From Rhizobium sp. BK316 (GTDB taxonomy: Bacteria > Pseudomonadota > Alphaproteobacteria > Rhizobiales > Rhizobiaceae), in the NCBI RefSeq assembly GCF_014193695.1, contig NZ_JACHZR010000004.1, positions 62,001 through 126,000 on the forward strand: 64,000 nucleotides of DNA. Reading direction: 5' to 3'. The translations under genes and the position numbers were made by a program. Under the pieces are notes generated by a model that saw only the letters and a list, made by a program, of their open reading frames with translations, was not told where the DNA came from and searched no databases. Below are positions 40,059 to 52,132 of this stretch, in pieces; position 1 is the stretch's first letter; every line of letters begins with the position of its first letter.

Positions 40059-41958
40059 GCCAAATCTCGCTGTTGAAGATATGCGAGTTTTCAGCAAGGG
40101 ACGACCTGTTTTCTCTGAAAAGTTTCACGCAGGTCTGAATATTATCCGCGGGCAAAATAGCTCGGGAAAATCAACAATTATGGATTTTCTTTTTTTTGGG
40201 CTGGGTGGTGACCTTCTGGAAACCCAGTGGAGGGAAAGCGCACTGCACTGCGATAGTGTTATTTTGGGCGCGCGTTTAAACGGTCGTTCCGTAACTCTGG
40301 CCCGTGACATCGAGCCTAAAGCTTCTCGTCCGATGCGCATCTTCTTCGGCCCCATAGATGAGGCGCTCTCCTCGGCTGCTGAAGGATGGGAGCGATACCC
40401 ATTTAGTCGTGGCTCAGCAGAAAGCTTTTCGCAGGTGATGTTTCGCCATCTCGGGCTCCCGGAGGTTCAGTACGGTGAGAGCAATACCAAGATCACCATG
40501 AATCAAATATTGCGCTTGCTTTACTCGGATCAATTAAGCGCAGTTGATAAGATCTTTCGGCCTCAGAGATTTGATGACGCGATCACTCGCCAGACGGTCG
40601 GCGATCTTTTGTGCGGTGCTTACAGCAACTCTTACTACAATGCTCGCATAAGGAAAAAGGACGCTGAAGCCGAACTTAAAGAGGTGGTTTCGCGCATTGG
40701 CTTTCTTATTCGTACCCATGGCCGGGAAGGGCATCCACTCACACTTGAGTGGCTTAACGCGGAGCGAGAGCGTTTAGAAGGTGACCTGAACCGACTAAAT
40801 CAACGCATTGGCGAACTTGAAGAGCAGATATTCAAGACACAGTTCGACGACCGATTAACCCTGAATGATCAGAACGAAACGTACGATAGGGTTGTCCAAC
40901 TGCAGACCGAGCTTGGCAAATTGAAGCAGGAGCTCGATGAGGCGGAGCTGGAACGACTGGATTCGATCGATTTCATTGCTTCGTTGGACAAAAAGCTGAA
41001 AGAATTAGAGCAGTCACAAGACGTAATTGCTCAAATGGATGCGATCGCATTTGAGTTTTGCCCTTCATGCTTCGCGCCAGTGGAGCACAATCATGTAGAG
41101 GGAAGTTGTAGCCTCTGTAAATCACCGTACGATCATTCCCGGACACAGCAGCGCGTTCTTAAATTGATAAACGAGTACTCGCGTCAACGTGATAATTCGG
41201 CCACAATCCAGCATGGTCGGGAAGATTTGATTTCTCATCTGAAGTCAAAAATCGAATCTACAACCGAGTTGTGGAGACAGGCAGCTCGTCACTATACTGT
41301 TGCAGTTCGCACACCGACAACAGAGCTTCGTCTCGAGTTGCGGCAGTTGAATAGAGAGGCGGGATATGCCCATCGGCAACTGGAGGAGTTAGCTTCAAAA
41401 AAGGCAATTATTACGGAATTGGCGGAGCTGTCCGAGAGCAGGGACGTGCTCGAAAGAGAGATTGATCAGTTAAAGGTCATAATTGAAAATGAGGAGCGCC
41501 GTAATCACTTGCAGAAAGCTAGGGCGGCGGAGCGGATCGAGAAAGAGGTCTTGGACTTCTTGAAAAAAGATCTAGAGCGCCAGTCGACTTTTGTTTCTGC
41601 TGACAGAATAAATTTCGAATTTGATGGCGATCGCTTGGCCGTGAATGATGAATCTTTCTTTTCGGCCAGTTCAATGGTCTATCTTCGCAACAGCTTTCTA
41701 GCTGGCTTTATGTACGCTGCGGCCAATGACTCGACATTTTCCCATCCGCGCTTTCTTCTTATGGATACTGTAGAGGACAAGGGTATGGAACCTGAGCGGA
41801 GCAAGAATTTTCAAAGGCTCCTTTATAGCAAGTCACAAAGTGCGATATCTGATCACCAGATAATTATTGCTACGTCAATGATAGCTGATGAGTTGAACAA
41901 TCCGTCAATTACTGTTGGTGAATTCTATACTCATGATAATAGAACTTTGAAACTTTAG
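40045..41958 (+). CDS. ABC-three component system: SMC/Rad50-like ABC ATPase with zinc hook
   Basis: The 637-residue protein has Walker A GQNSSGKST (residues 36-44) after MTMFKPNLAVEDM, a long antiparallel coiled coil (about 190-520), an apical zinc-hook-like CPSC...CSLC cluster near residues 340-360, and a Walker B LLMDTVEDKG near 567-577. This is the ABC ATPase of ABC-3C systems, related to RecF/Rad50, which is thought to sense foreign nucleic acid or nucleoprotein and to trigger the effector. The gene overlaps the middle component. The start could also be the ATG at 40051. Confidence 0.8.
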   Translation: MTMFKPNLAVEDMRVFSKGRPVFSEKFHAGLNIIRGQNSSGKSTIMDFLFFGLGGDLLETQWRESALHCDSVILGARLNGRSVTLARDIEPKASRPMRIFFGPIDEALSSAAEGWERYPFSRGSAESFSQVMFRHLGLPEVQYGESNTKITMNQILRLLYSDQLSAVDKIFRPQRFDDAITRQTVGDLLCGAYSNSYYNARIRKKDAEAELKEVVSRIGFLIRTHGREGHPLTLEWLNAERERLEGDLNRLNQRIGELEEQIFKTQFDDRLTLNDQNETYDRVVQLQTELGKLKQELDEAELERLDSIDFIASLDKKLKELEQSQDVIAQMDAIAFEFCPSCFAPVEHNHVEGSCSLCKSPYDHSRTQQRVLKLINEYSRQRDNSATIQHGREDLISHLKSKIESTTELWRQAARHYTVAVRTPTTELRLELRQLNREAGYAHRQLEELASKKAIITELAELSESRDVLEREIDQLKVIIENEERRNHLQKARAAERIEKEVLDFLKKDLERQSTFVSADRINFEFDGDRLAVNDESFFSASSMVYLRNSFLAGFMYAAANDSTFSHPRFLLMDTVEDKGMEPERSKNFQRLLYSKSQSAISDHQIIIATSMIADELNNPSITVGEFYTHDNRTLKL

Positions 41959-41974
41959 ACATTAGTGGATTGCC

Positions 41975-42643
41975 ATGATACATACACCTGATGGCTGGCA
42001 ACATAAGAACATAAATTGGGAAGTGTTGTCTGGGTTCGGAAGATCTAGTGTCGCAACCTTGACTATGGCCGCGCCGTTTCTAGGTTATATTGTCCTGTAT
42101 CATTCAAGCTTATCAATGTATCTTGGCGGACTTGGAGGCTTGATTGATGGTCAGTCACAGGCAAATGCGTGCCACCCTTGGCTGACCGTCGAGCAGAAAA
42201 TCAATCTACTCTACCTCGGGCTACTGAGTTTAGGTTGGGGTTCGATATTGTTTCGCGTCTTGGCGCCCTCTGTGGTGAAGCGGAGCTCCGGGATAGCGGA
42301 CTATGTAGATCAAGAGCTTCCAAGGGCGACGGCCAGAAACATGCGTTCCATGTTCGTTACGATTAGGTCTCGACGTCCTTCATTGGAGGAAGACTTCATT
42401 GAAAGAGCCCCGTGGCTCGATAGAACTCGCGCATCGCTTAAAGTCGCGGCCGATAGTCTTCACCAAGTAAAGGACGATCAGCTGCAGATCGACATTTTAA
42501 GTAGTTATTACAATGTTTTAAGCAGGCATACGGCGCGATTGGCGGTTTATATAACCGTCGCTCTTTACGCTGTAGGCTTTTTGCTGGTCTCTATTCCCGG
42601 CTTTACCACCACCATACGTGTTTTGTGTGTGATGCGGTTTTAA
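41975..42643 (+). CDS. Membrane protein of the ABC-3C island, putative effector
   Basis: The 222-residue product has two N-terminal membrane helices (SVATLTMAAPFLGYIVLYHS, INLLYLGLLSLGWGSILFRV), a charged helical middle (DYVDQELPRATARNMRSMFV, IRSRRPSLEEDFIERAPWLD) and one helix near the end (AVYITVALYAVGFLLVSIPG). No enzyme motif is seen. It lies 16 bases after the ATPase gene in the same direction with the same low GC. Since the first gene lacks an effector domain, this membrane protein is the best candidate for the toxic output, perhaps by damaging the membrane. The last residues lie close to the island-uvrB junction. Confidence 0.6.
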   Translation: MIHTPDGWQHKNINWEVLSGFGRSSVATLTMAAPFLGYIVLYHSSLSMYLGGLGGLIDGQSQANACHPWLTVEQKINLLYLGLLSLGWGSILFRVLAPSVVKRSSGIADYVDQELPRATARNMRSMFVTIRSRRPSLEEDFIERAPWLDRTRASLKVAADSLHQVKDDQLQIDILSSYYNVLSRHTARLAVYITVALYAVGFLLVSIPGFTTTIRVLCVMRF

Positions 42644-42668
42644 GACCAATTTGATTCCCCTTGAGCCG

Positions 42669-45608
<2,940 letters not shown>

Positions 45609-45720
45609 GGGCGGAATATGGCGGGAGTCACCGCGAATTGGAAGGGGTGGAGAGTACAAAAGGGAAACGAATGAATCGTTCGGATTTTTGGATAATTGGG
45701 GGCGTCTCCTAAGGGCGCCA

Positions 45721-45822
45721 AGCTTGCTTTCGGCACTGGCGCTGACCCCAACCTCCCCCATTCCTGTGACAAGCACAGGAATGGGGGAGGTTGGGGTTGG
45801 CGCCGGTGCTCAAAGCGAAGTC
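45721..45822. repeat. Long near-perfect hairpin between uvrB and katE
   Basis: Two 48-base arms (45721-45768 and 45775-45822) are almost perfectly complementary around ACAAG-like centre GACAAG. The inner part CCTGTGACAAGCACAGG is the core of the repeats at 35621 and 36035. It lies 8 bases after the katE stop and upstream of uvrB, so it might also terminate katE. Confidence 0.8.
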
Positions 45823-45829
45823 GTCGCGC

Positions 45830-47941
45830 CTACAGCTTCACCGATGGTTCCCGCGCCCAGACGCGCAGCTTGCCGAGTTCGGCCGCGAAGGCCTTTGCAT
45901 TATTGGCCGAGGCGAGTTCGATCGTGCCTTCATCGAGGTCTTCCACGCCGGCCTTCTTCATCAGGGCGAGGGCCGCAGCCGTGTATGCGATGAACTTGCA
46001 ATGGGCGAAGGCATCGGCAAGGAAATCGCGGGCGGCGGCTTCCTTGATGAGGTCGGCCAGCGCCTCCTCACCGGGAAGAACGGCGACGGCATCGTAGAGC
46101 ACGGAGGGGCCGCCATCGATCATCTGCTGCGCCTCGAGGAAGGAGCCGTCGGACAGCGTCACGCCGCCCACTTTCGGAGCGATGACCTCGACAAGGCCCA
46201 GTTCCCCGGTGATGGCGGTGCTGACAGCCTTCACCAGCGCCGCATCCGAACCATCGGTGACCAGCAGACCGAGCTTGCGGCCCTCGAAGCGCTTCGGCCC
46301 GCGCTCGATAATGCTGAGAGCCGGTGAGGGCGGCAGATCCTGCCGAGTCGGCATGGCGGCATCGGCCGGCTTGGGCATCTCCGCGATGCCGAGCGCAGCA
46401 GCCACCTTTCTCGCCAGCGTCTCGTCGATGTTGATGAGATGGGAGATCATCCGCTCGCGGATGACGGGCGTTTCCACCTTGCTGAGTTCGAAGGTCAGGG
46501 CCATGGCGATGTGGCGCTGCTCCGGCGGCGTCTGGCTGATGAAGAACTGGCGGGCCTGGCTGTAGTGATCGGCGAAGCTTTCGGGGCGCAGGCGCACCTT
46601 CTGACCGTGCTCCTCCGAAGCGAAGCTGCGAAAGCCGGCGTCCGGCGCTTCCCGCGGCCCCAGTCCCCAGGAGTTCGGTTCGTAATTGGCGCGGCCGGCT
46701 GGATTGCGCATCGCCATATGCCCGTCCTGCTGAAAATGATGGAAGGGACACTTCGGCGCGTTGATCGGCAGATGCGTGAAGTTCGGGCTGCCGAGGCGCT
46801 TGAGCTGGGTGTCGAGGTAGGAGAAGTTGCGTCCCTGAAGCAGCGGATCGTTGGAAAAATCGATCCCGGGCGGCACGTTCTGCGTCATGAAGGCAACCTG
46901 CTCGGTCTCGGCGAAGAAGTTCTCCGGCATACGGTCCAGCACCAGGCGGCCGATGGGCTGCACGGGCAGGACTTCCTCGGGAATGATCTTTGTCGGGTCG
47001 AGCACGTCGAAATCGAACTCGTCTGCGAAATTCTGATCGAAGAGCTGAACGCAAAGCTCCCATTCCGGGAAGTTGCCGGACTGGATGGATTGCCAGAGAT
47101 CGCGGCGGTGGAAATCCGGATCGGCGCCGTTGATCTTGACGGCTTCATTCCAGACGACGGACTGCAGCCCGAGCTTGGGCTTCCAGTGGAACTTGACGAA
47201 GGTGGACTGGCCGTCGGCATTGACGAAGCGGAAGGTATGGACCCCGAAGCCTTCCATGAAACGGAAGGAGCGCGGGATGGCGCGGTCGGACATGACCCAC
47301 ATGATCATGTGCATGCTTTCCGGCGTCAGCGAGATGAAATCCCAGAAATTGTCATGGGCCGACTGGGCCTGCGGAAAGGCGCGGTCGGGCTCCGGTTTGA
47401 CGGAGTGGATGATGTCGGGAAACTTGATGGCATCCTGGATGAAGAAGACCGGGATGTTGTTGCCGACGAGATCCCAATTGCCTTCCTTCGTATAGATCTT
47501 CACGGCGAAGCCGCGCACGTCGCGCGCGAGGTCGAAGGAGCCCTTGCTGCCCGCCACGGTGGAGAAGCGCACGAAGGCAGGCGTCTTCTCGCCGGGCCGC
47601 TGGAAGAGATCGGCCCTCGTGTATTTTGACAGGGATTCGTAGGTCTCGAAGAAACCATGCGCGCCGTAGCCGCGGGCATGGACGACGCGTTCGGGAATGC
47701 GCTCATGGTCGAAGTGGAAGATCTTTTCACGGAAATGAAAATCCTCCACGAGGGCCGGCCCGCGGGCTCCGACCCTCAGCGTGTTCTGATCGTCGGAGAC
47801 GGGTGCGCCCTGAGCCGTGGTCAGGATGTCGGCGCCATCTGCCGCGGTCTGGTGAAGTTCGCCGCCATTGCCCCTGTGAAGCTGCTGGTCGTGAATGGTT
47901 ACGCCATCAGGCGCGGCCGTTTTGGCGGTCTTGCGTGCCAT
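45830..47941 (-). CDS. katE: Large-subunit catalase (HPII type)
   Basis: The 703-residue enzyme breaks down hydrogen peroxide. The catalytic His88 lies in ERVVHARGYGAHG, with substrate-channel and active-site residues in PVFFIQDAIKFPD and FHWKPKLGLQSVVWNEAVKI, and the haem tyrosine in RNFSYLDTQLKRLG. The extra C-terminal flavodoxin/GATase-like domain (RKLGLLVTDGSDAALVKAVS to the end) marks the large-subunit clade. Start at 47941 has GGGAGGAACTC upstream. The gene stands between uvrB and a GH15 gene; the long palindrome 45721-45822 follows its stop. Confidence 0.96.
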   Translation of the reverse strand: MARKTAKTAAPDGVTIHDQQLHRGNGGELHQTAADGADILTTAQGAPVSDDQNTLRVGARGPALVEDFHFREKIFHFDHERIPERVVHARGYGAHGFFETYESLSKYTRADLFQRPGEKTPAFVRFSTVAGSKGSFDLARDVRGFAVKIYTKEGNWDLVGNNIPVFFIQDAIKFPDIIHSVKPEPDRAFPQAQSAHDNFWDFISLTPESMHMIMWVMSDRAIPRSFRFMEGFGVHTFRFVNADGQSTFVKFHWKPKLGLQSVVWNEAVKINGADPDFHRRDLWQSIQSGNFPEWELCVQLFDQNFADEFDFDVLDPTKIIPEEVLPVQPIGRLVLDRMPENFFAETEQVAFMTQNVPPGIDFSNDPLLQGRNFSYLDTQLKRLGSPNFTHLPINAPKCPFHHFQQDGHMAMRNPAGRANYEPNSWGLGPREAPDAGFRSFASEEHGQKVRLRPESFADHYSQARQFFISQTPPEQRHIAMALTFELSKVETPVIRERMISHLINIDETLARKVAAALGIAEMPKPADAAMPTRQDLPPSPALSIIERGPKRFEGRKLGLLVTDGSDAALVKAVSTAITGELGLVEVIAPKVGGVTLSDGSFLEAQQMIDGGPSVLYDAVAVLPGEEALADLIKEAAARDFLADAFAHCKFIAYTAAALALMKKAGVEDLDEGTIELASANNAKAFAAELGKLRVWAREPSVKL

Positions 47942-48043
47942 GAGTTCCTCCCGTTGCTGGACGGGACTCAATGCCCCCGGCTGCTGATGGTTCCCGTCCG
48001 CAAGGGCCTGAATGTCACGGTTGCACAAGCATGGTCTCCACGA

Positions 48044-49834
48044 TCATGCCGAGCGCTGATCCGCCGGCCCTTCCGCGCGCGCCAGGTTCAACGCGCTGTT
48101 GATCAGTCCGATATGGCTGAAGGCCTGGGGGAAATTGCCGAGCATTCGCTTTGCGGCGGGATCGTATTCCTCCGCCAACAGCCCGACATCGTTGCAGATC
48201 GAAAGCAGCCGCTCGAAGAGGGTGAGCGCATCGTCGCGCCGTCCGATCATATAGTAGGCGTCGACGAGCCAGAAGCTGCAGGCGAGGAAGGCGCCTTCGC
48301 CCGCTGGCAGGCCGTCATCCACTTCCTGCGTCTCGTAGCGCAGGAGCAGGCCGTCGCGCATCAGCTTGCGTTCCACCATCTCGACGGTCGCCACATAGCG
48401 CGGATCGTCAGGCGCAATGAAGCCGACCATGCCGAGATGCAGCAGGCTGGCATCCATCGCGCTCGAGCCATAGGCCTGGGTAAAGCAGCCAAGCTCCGCG
48501 TTGAACGCCTTTTCGCAGACTTCGGCATGGATGCGATCGGCGAGTGCGCGCCAGCGGGCGGCGGCTTCGGGTTCGCCGTCGGCCTCGGCGATCTGAACGG
48601 CGCGGTCGAAGGCCACCCAGGCCATGACCTTGGAATAGGTGAAATGCTGGCGCTGGCCGCGCACCTCCCATATGCCCTCGTCGGGCTCGACCCAGACCTT
48701 TTTCAGAAAGGGCAGGATGGCCCTTGCCAGTTCGCGTTCGCGCGGATGCGCCGGCAGCCCGCCTTTGCGGGCCTGCAGGATGGCGTCCGCCACCTCGCCA
48801 TAGACATCGAGCTGAACCTGCTCGGCGGCGGCATTGCCGATGCGCACGGGTGCGGAGCCTTCATAGCCTTTCAGCCAGGGCACCTGCCATTCCAGCAGGT
48901 TGCGCTCGCCGGCCACGCCATACATGATCTGCATCTGTGCCGGCGCGCCGGCGACCGCGCGCAGCAGCCATCTGCGCCAGGCTGTGGCCTCCTCGTAATA
49001 GCCGAGCTTCATCAGGGCGAGCAGGGTCAGCGTCGCGTCTCGCAGCCAGCAATAGCGATAGTCCCAGTTGCGCGGGCCGCCGATCTTTTCGGGCAGGGAG
49101 GTCGTCGCCGCCGCGACGATGCCGCCGGTCGGCATGTAGGTCAGCGCCTTCAGCGTGATGAGCGAGCGCTTCACCTGATCCGTCCACTTGCCCACCTTGG
49201 GGCATTTTTCGGCGAAGGATAGCCAGAATTCCTCCGTATCCGGCAGCGCATATTCCACCTGCCGCGGCGCGGGCTGCGGCAGATGCGAGGGCGACCAGGT
49301 GAGGGTGAAGATCTGCTGTTCGCCGGCCGCGACCTGGAAGGCGCCGACCGTGCTCAGCCCGCGGCCTTCGAGCGGCACGGCGCAATTCAAGGTCAGCCTG
49401 TCCGGGCCGGCAATGGCGGTGATGCCGCCGTCTTCGCCATGCGTGACCCAGGGAACGGTCCGGCCGTAATCGAAGCGAAGGTTGAGCTCCATATCGAAGC
49501 CGACAGTGCCGCTCTTGCCCTCGACGATGCGCATCAGGTCGCTGGCGCCATCGCGCAGCGGCATGAAGTCGGTCAGGACGGCGGTGCCGGTCTCGGTCTG
49601 GAATTCGGTTTCGAGAATGAGCGTGTCGTCGCGGTAGCGGCGTGTGGCGCTGTATTTGCCGCCGGAGGGCGAGAGCGACCAGAAACCATTCTCCCTTGTG
49701 CCGAGCAGGGCGGCAAAGCAGGCGGGAGAATCGAAGCGCGGAAAGCACAGCCAGTCGATCGAGCCGTTTCTGGACACGAGTGCTGCTGTTTCGCAATCGC
49801 CGATCAGCGCGTAATCCTCGATAGGTGCCGTCAC
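48044..49834 (-). CDS. GH15 glucoamylase/trehalase-like glycoside hydrolase
   Basis: The 596-residue cytoplasmic protein from a GTG (49834, AAGGAGG upstream) begins TAPIEDYALIGDCETAALVS with a beta-sandwich N-terminal domain, then an (alpha/alpha)6 barrel: GPRNWDYRYCWLRDATLTLL, the catalytic acid in WVEPDEGIWEVRGQRQHFTY and the second Glu in LLAEEYDPAAKRMLGNFPQA. These are the signs of bacterial GH15 enzymes, which hydrolyse alpha-glucosidic bonds in maltodextrin or trehalose. It lies 102 bases downstream of katE on the same strand, not clearly an operon with it. Confidence 0.9.
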   Translation of the reverse strand: MTAPIEDYALIGDCETAALVSRNGSIDWLCFPRFDSPACFAALLGTRENGFWSLSPSGGKYSATRRYRDDTLILETEFQTETGTAVLTDFMPLRDGASDLMRIVEGKSGTVGFDMELNLRFDYGRTVPWVTHGEDGGITAIAGPDRLTLNCAVPLEGRGLSTVGAFQVAAGEQQIFTLTWSPSHLPQPAPRQVEYALPDTEEFWLSFAEKCPKVGKWTDQVKRSLITLKALTYMPTGGIVAAATTSLPEKIGGPRNWDYRYCWLRDATLTLLALMKLGYYEEATAWRRWLLRAVAGAPAQMQIMYGVAGERNLLEWQVPWLKGYEGSAPVRIGNAAAEQVQLDVYGEVADAILQARKGGLPAHPRERELARAILPFLKKVWVEPDEGIWEVRGQRQHFTYSKVMAWVAFDRAVQIAEADGEPEAAARWRALADRIHAEVCEKAFNAELGCFTQAYGSSAMDASLLHLGMVGFIAPDDPRYVATVEMVERKLMRDGLLLRYETQEVDDGLPAGEGAFLACSFWLVDAYYMIGRRDDALTLFERLLSICNDVGLLAEEYDPAAKRMLGNFPQAFSHIGLINSALNLARAEGPADQRSA

Positions 49835-50095
49835 GATAGCCTCCTTCGCATGCCGCCGGGCTTTAGGTAGGGCTCGTGCGTGGAGGTCAACTGCAGACGT
49901 GGTAAGCTGTGGCGGGGAAGGCGGCTCGGCAGTTTCCGATCGGCCATCCGTGCGGCGCGTGAGGACGCTTTGATAGGGCGGCGCGGCCACAGGGAGAGGA
50001 GGAGCGCTCGCTGCCCAAAGCCAATCAGCGTTACCGGCACAACATGCCGACCATGCTCACGCCTTTGGCGACTATACCAAAAGAAACCACCCCGC

Positions 50096-50296
50096 CTACA
50101 GCAACAACCGCTCCAAACTCCCCTGGTCTTTCACCCCGTGCTGGTAGAAATGCAGGATCTGGATCGCCAGTTCCTCGCGTTCGCGGGCAGTGGAGATATG
50201 TCTTGCCACGCAGATATGGTCGTAGACGTTTTGGCAGATCGCTACGTCCTCTTCCTGCATCGGCGTCTGGCTCGCCGACATCTTTTCTCTGATCAT
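50096..50296 (-). CDS. Small conserved-looking protein, 66 residues
   Basis: From the ATG at 50296 (GAGGGAA upstream) the product reads MIREKMSASQTPMQEEDVAI, then CQNVYDHICVARHISTAREREEL with two Cys and AIQILHFYQHGVKDQGSLER. It is soluble and helical, typical of small rhizobial proteins without known function. The surrounding gap 49835-50095 holds no other gene. Confidence 0.65.
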   Translation of the reverse strand: MIREKMSASQTPMQEEDVAICQNVYDHICVARHISTAREREELAIQILHFYQHGVKDQGSLERLLL

Positions 50297-50900
50297 CGAA
50301 ATTCCCTCACGCGTCCCCACGGGTGAGGTTCTAGGGCGCAGATCGCGTTCTTCAACAAAAAGGAGATCACGTCGTCGTGCAGCCCCCGCATCGCCCAGGG
50401 GATTTTTTCAATGCCTGTTCACGATGTTACGCACGTAATAGCAACAGATCGGCGCTTGCTGTATGGAGGGAGAAGGGCAGCCTGCGATTTACAGATTTGG
50501 GCAACCCTTCTCCACTGGGTTTGCAGCATCCAGCGTGGAGCATTGTAAGCCGGAATAATGGAACCGCAATTTCACTTTTTAAATCGCGGCGAAATTATTT
50601 CAGGAAGTGCTTAATAAGTGCCCGGCGGTGCTTTCCGCCGGGCATTTGTATCATTTTTGCACAGTAAAAACGGGGATTTTGCTGGATTCCCCTGGGGTTA
50701 ATACAGTCGCAATCCATCTGCGCCTCGCACATCGTACCCGACTGCAAGGCCGGGATACCAAGATTAGGTGAGGGCGGATCCGCTGCCCGCTTCTTCCGCT
50801 TTTCCCGGCGCAAAGATATTATCGGCGCAGACGTCCCGATGCAGTTCGCGCCGCAGGCCATGTTCAAGCCGGCAGTGCCAGAAGGCAATGGAGTGGACAG
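50297..50900. other. Long intergenic region with a terminator but no clear gene
   Basis: About 600 bases precede the persulfide dioxygenase gene. A short frame with a GGAGGGAG site near 50465 gives a basic peptide without known similarity. The terminator at 50619-50646 has no upstream gene on the plus strand, so a small RNA between about 50400 and 50640 is possible. Confidence 0.4.
50619..50646 (+). terminator. Rho-independent-like hairpin
   Basis: GCCCGGCGG pairs with CCGCCGGGC around TGCTTT, followed by ATTTGTATCATTTTT. On the minus strand the trailing T-run is weaker. No gene ends just before it on the plus strand. Confidence 0.6.
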
Positions 50901-51938
50901 ATGATTTTCCGACAGCTTTTCGACAGTGTTTCCGGCACCTATACCTATCTCATCGCCTCCAGGCGCGGCGGCGAGGCGCTGATCATCGATCCCGTGCTGG
51001 AAAAGGTGGACCGCTACATGCAGCTCATTCGTGAGCTGGACCTGAAGCTGGTCAAGGCTGTCGATACCCATCTGCATGCCGACCACATTACCGGGCTCGG
51101 CGCGCTGCGCGACCAGACGCATTGCATCACCGTGATGGGCGAGCAGACGAAGGCGGACGTCGTCGCCATGCGCGTTGCCGAAGGCGACCGCGTCGGCATC
51201 GAGGGTCTCAGCCTCGACGTGCTTTATACGCCCGGCCATACGGACGATTCCTATTCCTACCTGATGGGCGACCGCATCTTCACCGGCGACACGCTGCTCA
51301 TCCGCGGCACCGGCCGCACCGATTTCCAGAACGGCGACCCGCGCGCCCAATATGACTCGATCTTCAACAAGCTTTTGCGCCTGCCCGAGGAAACGCTGCT
51401 CTTCCCCGCCCATGACTACAAGGGCGACACGGTCTCGACCATCGGCGAGGAAAAACGCTTCAACCCGCGCCTGCAGGTCAAATCCATCGACGAATATGTC
51501 GTCCTGATGAACAACCTGCACCTGCCCAACCCCAAAATGATGGACGTCGCCGTCCCCGCCAACATCCACATCGGTCTGCATCAGGAGGAGATTGCGCGCA
51601 AGGGCTGGGCGGTGAGCGCGAAGGAGGCGCTTGATATGCGGGGGCGGGCGGATGTGGTGATCGTGGACCTACGGGAGAAGAACGAGCGGGAACGGCATGG
51701 GGTGATCCCCGGCGCGCTGCATGCGCCCTATGCGGATCTGCAGGAGAACCTGTCAGCGGGCGGGATGCTGCATGAGCTGGCGGTGGCGACGGGGAAACGG
51801 GTGGTGTTTTACTGTGCATTCGGGGAGCGGTCGGCGATGGCTGTGCAGGCGGCGCAGGATGCGGGGGTGGGGAGTGCGTGTCATATTGAGGGTGGGATTG
51901 ATGCTTGGAAGAAGGCTGGAGGGGTGGTGGGGGATTGA
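50901..51938 (+). CDS. Persulfide dioxygenase fused to rhodanese
   Basis: The 345-residue protein has an ETHE1-like metallo-beta-lactamase domain (residues 1-240) with HLHADH (H57, H59, D61, H62), H113, D130 and H171, ligand spacing like that of ETHE1. A C-terminal rhodanese domain (about 245-340) has the active cysteine C305 in VFYCAFGERS. Such fusions oxidise glutathione persulfide to sulfite and pass sulfur between molecules, detoxifying hydrogen sulfide. No bigR-type regulator is adjacent. The ATG at 50901 is the only start before the domain. Confidence 0.92.
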   Translation: MIFRQLFDSVSGTYTYLIASRRGGEALIIDPVLEKVDRYMQLIRELDLKLVKAVDTHLHADHITGLGALRDQTHCITVMGEQTKADVVAMRVAEGDRVGIEGLSLDVLYTPGHTDDSYSYLMGDRIFTGDTLLIRGTGRTDFQNGDPRAQYDSIFNKLLRLPEETLLFPAHDYKGDTVSTIGEEKRFNPRLQVKSIDEYVVLMNNLHLPNPKMMDVAVPANIHIGLHQEEIARKGWAVSAKEALDMRGRADVVIVDLREKNERERHGVIPGALHAPYADLQENLSAGGMLHELAVATGKRVVFYCAFGERSAMAVQAAQDAGVGSACHIEGGIDAWKKAGGVVGD

Positions 51939-52132
51939 GGTGCGGTGCTATTTCGAATTTCGCAAATGGATGGCCGATGGCGATTTAGTCGACCGGGTCT
52001 GAGGCCAAGGGGCAATGATGTAAAGGGTGTCTGCAACCCGATTATGCCATCACAGGTTGACAGATCTCGATCACATGTGGACTGCTATTTCGACTAGTGC
52101 ATCTCATTACGTTTGACGGATACTGAAGATAA

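Noticed and set aside
51939..52132. Attachment-site repeats flanking the sirtuin gene
   Set aside because: Only an 11-base direct repeat (CTGCTATTTCGA-like) is seen on the left side, with no partner on the right, so no integration site can be claimed.
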